Part shown: one piece after another, positions 26,058 through 39,903 of the stretch
Layout: the number at the start of each line of letters is the position of its first letter
How positions within the stretch are numbered: position 1 is the stretch's first letter
Source: Piromyces finnis
Taxonomy: Eukaryota > Neocallimastigomycota > Neocallimastigomycetes > Neocallimastigales > Neocallimastigaceae
DNA length: 39,903 nucleotides
Assembly (NCBI GenBank): GCA_002104945.1
Contig: MCFH01000115.1
Location: 1-39,903 of the forward strand
Direction: 5' to 3'
Made by a program: the position numbers and the translations under genes
Notes under the pieces: model-generated
Databases searched by the model: none
What the model was told of the DNA's origin: nothing
What the model saw: the letters and a program-made list of their open reading frames with translations, nothing else

Positions 26058-29000
26058 TATATATATCAAAATACATTAATATAAGATATAGGAAATAATT
26101 TTTGATTTTAATTAAAATTAGAAAATTAGTTTTAAGTAATTACCATTATTTTTTTCTTGTTCATTTTCACTTGATATCTGAAATTCCTTTTCCTTATATA
26201 TATATTTAAATTATTATTACATAATTAATATAAATTTCCTGTTAATTAATAATAAGCAATAATATTTAAAATATCCAATTTACTTGTTTTTTTTTAAAAT
26301 CATCTTCTGAAACTCTTTTTGTCACTATTTCTTCAATAATCTATTTAATTAATAATCATAATATGATAATTAATATATAAGTTATTTTTTTTTTTTTTTT
26401 TTTCAAGTGTAATTATAATTTCATATGAATACCTTATCTATAACATATGATGAATTTTCAAAGTTATATATTTCATGTGTGAAACTTTCGATTAATTTCT
26501 CCCATTGTTGATAATCAACTTCAGTTTTAAGAGTAAAAGCGTTACATGGTTCATTGTTTTCTTCTTCTTGTTGATTATTTGGTGATGCTTTTTTATTTGG
26601 TATATTTTTAAACATTCCTGATAACAATTTTTTCTTTGAGGATGAGTGTTGTAGAATTAAAATTTGGAAATTCTAATAATAATTAATTGTAAATTAAATA
26701 GTATTAATATAATTATTATTCAATCTTTTATTATTTTATTATTTAACTTTTTAATATTTATATTACCGGTGGAAGATTATATATTAAATCAATATAGTTT
26801 TTTAATATTAAATATCTTTTCCAGCATGTCGTTTTTTTTGATAATAGTTTTATATACTTTTTATCAGGTTCATCCTTTTCTTTGAATTTAGATACAATAT
26901 AATAGACTTGAGAATCTTGTGGGGTATTTTCTATTAATATTTTTTTCATAGTTTTTTGCATTTCACAGCTTTGGAAAAGTGATAAATTTCTATAAATTAT
27001 ATAATCAAAAAACATATATATATATATTAATAAATTATTAACATATTAAGGAAACAAAATAATAAATACTTATTTATATTTAAAATATTTATAAAAGCTA
27101 GATATTACATAAATTTTAAAACTGAAGAGTTTTCAATATTATCATAATATAAATTAAAGAGTTCTTCTGAAGCTTTTCTCAAAATATCATACTCTTGTTC
27201 ATTAATACAATAATTTATAATATCATTATAAATCTTTATTAATAATTTAGGATTAATATCGTTAATTTCATTAATATTCCTATAATTTATATTTTCAAAA
27301 CTGCAATCATTATTTATAAATGGAATCATTATACTTCCTCTTTTATGAGAAAGTATTTTTGAATCCTTACTGAAGCGCCTTTTTTCTTTTGAAGTAATTG
27401 AAGGTAATGTTGTCTTTCTTGAATTTACATAAATTGAAAAACAGTTACTACAATTGTATAAAAATATCGATGTTTTATAATCTTGATTTATATATAATTT
27501 GTAATATTTCAATATATCATTTATAATATTATTATTTAATATTTTCCATTTTTTATTAATATTTTTATCAGTATCTGTGGTTAATAAATAATTATTTATA
27601 GTATTGTCATTAAGAATATAATTATTATCAATTATTGGATCAATATAGTTATATATTTTACGATATATTTTTGTTTTTATTTCAATAATCTTCATTTGTA
27701 AAACCTTATTTAACAATATATAATCTATTGAATTATTACTATAAATATCAAGGAGGTTATTCATAGTTATTTCAGCTTTATTAATGTAAAATATACTTTT
27801 TAAAAATGATTCTTTTGGATTTTTCATATTATATTTGATATAATATAAAAATATATAAGCATGAGTAATATAACATCTAATTAATGCTAAATAATCTTCT
27901 TGATTTTTAAATATCAATTCAGCATTTTCTATATATGTATATATTTCATCAAATAATTCATCAGTTTTTATTTCATCAATAACTCTAATGTATGTAAGAA
28001 CAGCATAATAAAGTAAATAACCGTTAGAATATTGATCTGAACTACGTTTACTATTAGTATTATTAAGAAAATTTTGTATTTCTATTTTTGTATCACCCTC
28101 TAAAAATTTAAATAATTTATTTTTTCTTATTATACACCATAATATTAAAACAACTGACTTCATTTTTTCTATTGTTGAACAATTTAATGAAAGTATTTTT
28201 CTTGAAGTTGATATGCATTCATCGTAGTTTTTAGTAAGGTAATATTGACTCAGACAATTATAATAATGATATTTAGATTTAAATTTCGCATTAAAACTAT
28301 TGTGAACAACTACGTTTTTAAGTATATAATGAATTTCCCATATATCTTTATTTAATAATACATAAATATTTGCTATTTCGAGATAAATGGCTCTTATATC
28401 GAATGGAATATCATTATATACACTTAACGTTTCAACACTTCTTTTATATCCTATATTGTTAATTAAATTAAAATCAACGTTAGTTAATTCTTCTTTGAAA
28501 AGAAGATAATTGTTAGCATATATATCATCAAAATTTAATTTTTCTCCAAAAAAGGAATATATTGAATATATAATACATAATGATTTCGTTTTATCTGTCC
28601 CATTTAACCAATATGTAGTAAGATAGTATGAAAACCATAAAAATGGAATAGAATATGAAAAGCAATCAATTTTAATAGATTCCAAAATAATATTTATACA
28701 TGCTGCAACTAAATATATACCATTATTTATGTTTTTTATGCATAGTACATCTTGGTCTCCTTCATATGTAAAGATATAGTCTACAATTGCACTTGGCCAT
28801 AAGAAATTTAGCCATTCTTTTTCACTTGAAGGAAATGATCCACATTTTTCAGAAAATGAAGAATAAAACTTTGCTTTATCTTTATCTTTTTCTTTATCTT
28901 TATTATTATCATTATCTTTCTCTTTAACTTTTATGTTTTTTTTTCTCTTTTCTTTATTTTTTTCCTCATATTCATTGTCTTTACTTTTATTAGATTCCTT

Positions 29001-32000
29001 ATTATTATTTTTACTTTTGTCATTTATTTTTGAATTCATTTGATAATAATTGATACAACCTTTATTTAAAAACTCATTAAATGTTTTTTTTGCAGCAAAT
29101 TTTATATAATATCCACAACATTTAATCATATTAATTATTTTCCTTTTTGAATTTTGAACTAAAATTCTAATACAATACATTTTAATTATTAATTCTAATT
29201 GCTCTATTGAACATGATAATATAAAATCTTCATTTAAATCATTTTTTAATTCTTTGTTTTCGAAAATATTATTAAGAAGAATTGATACTGAAGCTAATAC
29301 ACTATTTATTTCATTATCATCATAATTATTTTTGTACATCCAATCTGCATATGATATCATTTTCTCCGCCTTTTTTAGAGGATTTTCCGATAAATTAATG
29401 CTATTTTGAATAGCTAGGTAGCATTTATGATTTCCATAATTTTCCATAGTACTAAATAAAAACCATAAATTTGATTGTTTTACATTTTCTAATTCATGTA
29501 TTGCTCCTGAAACTAACCCATTTTCATTATTGTAATAATATTTTAATCTTAATTCTAATATTTCTTTATGAAATTGTGTTGGAAAACTTCGAAAGGCTTT
29601 TTCTATTAAGGCTTTTGAATTTTCATTTAATTTATTATATTTTGAAATATTATAAAGTGTTTCAATAATTTTCACAAAAATTGGAATCAATTCTGTAGGA
29701 AAATGAATAAATACATTTTTACACTCGATTTTGTGACTATTAATATTATTAATTTCTTCTACTATTATTTCTATGTATTTTTGGAGAGTAATATATACTT
29801 CTTTATATTTTATTAGCTCTATAATGCTATTCCATATTCTAAAAAATACTTCTTTAAACAATGGTGATATTAAATTTTCCAAATACCTTATATTAATTAA
29901 AGCATAAATACAATATTTTAAGGAATCCATATACATAATAATTTTTTTTTCATAAAATATTTGATTTTCTATCATTTTTGTAATAAGATCACTATATTGT
30001 AATAAAGCTCTAATTGTCCAATATTTACATAAATTATTATCAATATTATTTTTGACATTAATATCGTCTTCAAAAATACATGTATAATGACTAAAACAAT
30101 TATTTATGCAAAAGAAAGCAATATTATAATTATTAATATTAATAGAAGATTGGACAATTAATAACCATAGTTCAACTAAAGTTGCTTCATCTTTAATAAC
30201 TAATTTTTGAGCTGAATTGACAAGTTTTTTTAAAAAAGTATTTACTTTTTCTTTACTGTAATTTGATTTTAAAATATTATCTATTTTAAGTAATTCAATT
30301 AAAGTGCATACAGTATTTTCCAAATTTGTTTCAATAATATTAATTGTTTGACCTTCGATATTTTGGATTTTGCCCCATATTTCATAGAATGACATTTTTG
30401 TTTTAATGCTACATTCATTAGATGTATTATTAAGATTCGCATTTTTAAAAACCTCGTTTGCTACATGAAGACATTCTTGCATTTCAAGCAACGATTTTCC
30501 TTTTAATATTTTTAAAATTGATTCATTATTTTTTAATCTTTTTTTAAGATTTAAATTATCATCATTTAAATTTTCAGTTGTTATAGATTCTATTCTTGAA
30601 TATATTGCTTCATATAATACGATTGATAATTGATAAAATAATTCACAATCTTTTTTATTATAACTATTAAAATATTTATATATTCTATATATATATCCAA
30701 CCCATTTTTCATAGTTAAAACGTTTAGGATATGTATCTTCTATAACAGATTGGGTTATAATGTATTTCAAAAACCATATTGTAACATTATAAATATGCCT
30801 GTAAAAATGTATTTAATTTATTTAAATAAAATATTGATTTATTAATCATTATTAATTGTAAATTAATACATATAGTAAATAGCTAATAGCATAATTAAAT
30901 ATGTAATATTTACCATTGAGAATTAGTTAAAATAGCTAATTCTAATATTGAAACAATTTCATGGAAAAACCCCAAATTTTCTAAATTTAAAGATCCTGTA
31001 GCTGAGTAAAAAGTATCATTTTCATTAAAATATATTTTATCAAGGAAATCAGATTTTTGCCTTTCTGTTATACCATTTCCATACACATTAAGGATTTCAC
31101 AAATTTCATTGTAATTATTTGGTTTTTCGATTTCTTGATTCTTTTTTTGGTTTTTTTTTTCATTTTTTGCTGTTTCTTCTGTGCCACTATTTTCATTTTC
31201 CATATAAATTTCCTCTATTTCTGTTTTAATTATATTAGGATTTAATAATAAATAAATTATAGTATTGGTATTAATACTATTTTTTTTAAATCTAGAATAA
31301 TTTTTGTTTTCAGTTTTTTTTATTAAAATATCATTTTTTATATTTAATAATGCTTCTAATCTTTTTATTAATGCTTCACATATAATTGCCTTGAAATAAA
31401 ATTCATGTTCAGGGAATTTTGAATAGTTATGGCAAATAATATATGATGAAATTTCATATATTAATTCCCAAAATTTTATTTTATAACAAATATGCATTAA
31501 TTGCTTTAAAACTTCGATGAAAAATTTTAATTGACTAATATTATCATTTTCTAATTCAAAATCAATATCAAATTTTTGATCCATTAATGGAAAAATAGAA
31601 GTAATGATATGATTTTCATGCTTTGGAATCAATATTTTCAATATTTTATATAATGATCCTTTCAATTCATCAATATTCTTATTTTTTATATCTAATTGGT
31701 TAAGCATTGCTAGAGCCTCTTCTATTTTTGAAAATATTGTATTTTCCATACTTGATGCCTTTAACTTTAATTCAATATTTTTATATTCAAATGACTCTTC
31801 AATTTTCTTTTTATCAAAACAATATTTATATGCGTTTTTAATGTAATGCTTTGCATCTGTTATATTTGATATTTCATCATTATATTTTGCCAATTCTTTG
31901 CATATAACAGATGTAAGGGAATATAATGGACTATTTATTTGAATTAAAATATCATAGCATCTTTTAAGAAATGGATGGAAATATTGTTTATATTGAGGTT

Positions 32001-33822
32001 GTAATAATGGTATTCCATATTCCCATACTTTAATAATACATTCCTGAATAATATTTGGAAAATCTCTTGATTTAAAATAATAATTTATCATTTTAATGAG
32101 TTTATTAAGAAAATCTAATCGTATTCTAATAGCTTTTTCACTTAATATATTTTCAATTTTAACAATATTGATATTAAATATAAATTCAGCTAGTAGTAAT
32201 TGATATTTTGCATATTGACTAAAATTTAATTGCTTAATTTTTGATATATTTATAATGGTTTTTTCTGCTATTTTTAACTCTTTAATTTTTAAAGATAATT
32301 GACAAAATTCAATTAATAGTGTTGCTTCATCCCATCCATTATATACTAATTGATTATTATTATTATTATTATTATCTATATTTTTGATAGAATTATATAA
32401 ATTATTTAAACTTCTACAACTATTATTATTAAGTTTATTTTCACTTTCTGAAAGAGGCATTGAATTATTATTTACAATTATATTATTAATCTGTTTATCA
32501 ATGTCAACTAACTTTTCACTTGATATATTGTTTGAAAAATTTAGATTTTGAATCATTGTATAAATAGCTTTTATTTTTAATTTTATATCGTTACTATTAA
32601 TTTTCATTAGAGCATTTAGTTGATCAGATTTTTCTTCTTTTAAAATATAGATGTAAAATTTATATAATTCTAAGAATTTTTCTTGAGAATGTTGTAATGA
32701 CATATTAATAGCCTTTTCAATATTTTTTATTGAATCTTCAACAAAATTTTGTGAAATTTGAGTTGTTTTTTTTAAAAGTGATAAAATAATTTCATATAGT
32801 TCTGGATGTAGTGTAACAATACCATAAAATATTGATTTTTCATTATTTTTATTATTTAAATTTATATTTGAAGATGCTGATTGATTTTGACTTTGAGTTT
32901 TGCCTGCTTTAATAGTATTTCTAACATTGTTTACTATATTTTTAAGACTTTTATTTATATTTGTATTTATGGAAATATTGTTTTTACTTGCTATTGATAT
33001 TGCTTTTATGTATTTAATATCCTTTGAGATTGTTGATGAGATATATAATGCTTTTGATAGTTTAAAATATAAAAATATGTCCCATTCATAATTACTAATA
33101 TTTGCTTTTTCAACAAGGTTACATATTATGAAAATATATGATACAAAAACTTTCGAAAAACTATAATGTAATATAAACCAAGGCTCAATAATGCACCACA
33201 TAGCTTGACTACATTTATATAACATATCAAACCAATGATTTTTATAAGAAAGTTCTGCCGCTTTAAGTATATTATCTAATCCAAATATAATATCTTTTAT
33301 TTTTATAACATCTTTGAATTCGGGTAGTGGATTATCATTTTTGTTAAAATTTGTTTTTGTTATATATAGAGCTTTAACAAATAAAAAATAAAAATAAAAC
33401 GTAAGTTGGTTGTTTCTAAAATGAAATATATAATATATATTTTATACCTGAATATATAAGACCTTCACAAAAATATATATTTTCTTTATTATCATTTATG
33501 TAAATAAATTGCTTTAAACTATATAAAATATAAAATATTTAGTTATTAATTCACATAATTAAAATTAAATATGTTGATATTTTAATAATAATAATAATAT
33601 TTTTCTATTGTACCTTTTTTCAAGAATTTTCCATTTTTTTGTATATAGGGAATGCTTACATAAATTTATAAGTATTTTTTGTAAATTCTCGTTATTTTTT
33701 TGGTCTTTAGAATTAAAATTAAGAACAATTGATATACACCATTCTAATTGATTATTATTAAGTTTTCCAAGTGGTTTATTTAATACATTTATTAAATCAA
33801 CATAATTTTCAACTGCCAGCAT
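24306..33822 (-). CDS. CFAP46: CFAP46-like (TTC40) central-apparatus C1d projection protein
   Basis: This is a very large, mainly alpha-helical protein. Thirteen exons with matching phases: 33614-33822, 33448-33518, 30914-33371, 27109-30798, 26767-26989, 26433-26672, 26284-26340, 26144-26192, 25522-26001, 25071-25436, 24868-24988, 24493-24788 and 24306-24427. The product is 2793 aa, close to the roughly 2700 of human CFAP46. From recalled CFAP46 sequence, the N-terminal LYKCSQAMWCIIEPWF aligns with its VYNASVLYWQMVRPF, and VWEYGIPLLQPQYKQY with QWNTCLPLLQHNLRHH. Much of exons 3-4 reads as TPR-like helical repeats; a lysine-rich KDKEKDKDK insert lies near 28865-29040. The protein ends QRTAFRLYGIPNIINTK. 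CFAP46 sits in the C1d projection of flagellar central pairs. CFAP54 or another TPR flagellar protein is the main alternative. It is convergent with P2 and divergent from the RhoGEF. Confidence 0.72.
26016..26055. repeat. Poly(T) run inside CFAP46 intron 8
   Basis: On the + strand a TG run passes into about 37 T residues, all within the intron between the 49-base exon 8 and exon 9. On the sense strand the intron is therefore A-rich. Confidence 0.9.
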
Positions 33823-34580
33823 TTTTATGAAAAGTGGTATAAAAAATATTTTAATATTTTAATGAAAATATAAATTATAATTATTAATTAGTTTCATAAT
33901 CTCCAACTTAATACTTGTTTAGTATCAAACTTTAATCTTTATTGCTATTATATATTAAAAAATAAAATTTTTTTATAAATGAAATTATTAATTAAAAAAT
34001 TAAAATAATTATTATTATTGAATAATTGTTTGTTAAAATTTCAAAATTAATAGATATAATAATAATTAATATAAAAAAAAAATGGTATAAATGTTATTAT
34101 ATTAATGTTTTTATTATTATTTTATTCTAACAAACTTAGTTTATTTATTTTTTAAAATGGAGAAGTTAAAGTTTAATAATAAACAAAAATATAATATTAG
34201 TAAAATTATTTTTGATTATATATCATATTCAAAATAGCGGAGTTTATTCTAGGGTCTATTGTCTTTAATAATTAATATAAATCTCCAATTATTACTGTTT
34301 AAAACTTATTACATATTCCCAAGAAAAAAACAACAACAAAAATAGATAATATAAATAAGTTTAACATCAATAATTATAATTTCGTTTATAAATTATAGCA
34401 TAAATAAATATATATATTTATTTAAAGTTTCAAATTTCTGTATTTTATTTTTATTATTTATGTTATTTTATTAGTGCTGTATACTTAAATATTTATTATT
34501 TGAAAGAAATTTTAATATTTTTTCTATATATTTATCTTATTTTTATAAAGAATATAAAGAAATTTATAAGTTTTGAGGAT
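33823..34580. other. Head-to-head intergenic region between CFAP46-like and RhoGEF genes
   Basis: This divergent spacer of about 760 bases holds both promoters. The only mixed-composition patch is at about 34235-34265 (AGCGGAGTTTATTCTAGGGTCTATTGTC). No X-box-like palindrome (GTTNCC...GGNAAC) was found near the CFAP46 start. Confidence 0.45.

Positions 34581-39903
<5,323 letters not shown>

Noticed and set aside
33823-34000. RFX X-box upstream of the CFAP46-like gene
   Set aside because: No GTTNCC...GGNAAC-like palindrome is present.
34500-34580. Start of the RhoGEF at 34500
   Set aside because: Position 34500 is TTG, not ATG; the first in-frame ATG is at 34581.

Overview
The window is nuclear DNA from an extremely AT-rich, intron-rich eukaryote, most likely an early-diverging zoosporic fungus of the Neocallimastigomycota (anaerobic gut fungi) type. 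The reasons are: very high A+T in introns and intergenic DNA; dozens of short GT-AG introns, mostly with GTA donors; long pure AAT/ATT, AAAT and AAAAT arrays; a cell-wall-integrity MAP kinase that resembles fungal Slt2/MpkA; and genes for a motile flagellum (DNAAF5, CFAP46), which rule out the non-flagellated fungi. The lineage is an inference; no rRNA is present to confirm it.

I read eleven protein genes by joining exons whose reading phases match across every junction. From left to right they are: a kinesin motor gene running off the left edge (-, 1-957); a WBP4/FBP21-like spliceosomal zinc-finger protein (-, 1795 to about 2829); neuronal calcium sensor NCS-1/frequenin (+, 3836-5011); a type I DnaJ/Ydj1 cochaperone with a CaaX end (+, 6695-8275); dynein assembly factor DNAAF5/HEATR2 (-, 8890-12829, 10 exons, 902 aa); a cell-wall-integrity MAP kinase (+, 15048-17460, 12 exons, 405 aa); a PDIA6-like ER protein ending in KDEL but with no CxxC (-, 18749-20594); an SPFH/Band-7 protein (-, 21233-22252); ribosomal stalk protein P2 (+, 23687-24177); a 2793-aa CFAP46-like central-apparatus protein (-, 24306-33822, 13 exons); and an IQ-DH-PH RhoGEF with poly-asparagine tracts running off the right edge (+, 34581-39903).

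The genes are arranged as head-to-head pairs (WBP4-like/NCS1, DNAAF5/MAPK, SPFH/P2, CFAP46/RhoGEF) and convergent pairs (DnaJ/DNAAF5, MAPK/PDI, P2/CFAP46), separated by AT-rich spacers with microsatellites. They do not form a single pathway. DNAAF5 (cytosolic dynein preassembly) and CFAP46 (C1d projection of the central pair) both serve the zoospore flagellum. The MAPK and RhoGEF both fit fungal Rho/cell-wall signalling.

The most notable observations are: two genes whose start codon appears to be split by an intron (AT|G); a KDEL-bearing PDI relative stripped of redox-active cysteines; a RhoGEF whose reading frame is broken inside a microsatellite but restored if that microsatellite is spliced out; a DH domain lacking the usual PVQR motif; and a 117-bp tandem duplication upstream of the P2 gene. 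I saw no mobile element, tRNA, rRNA or CRISPR array.
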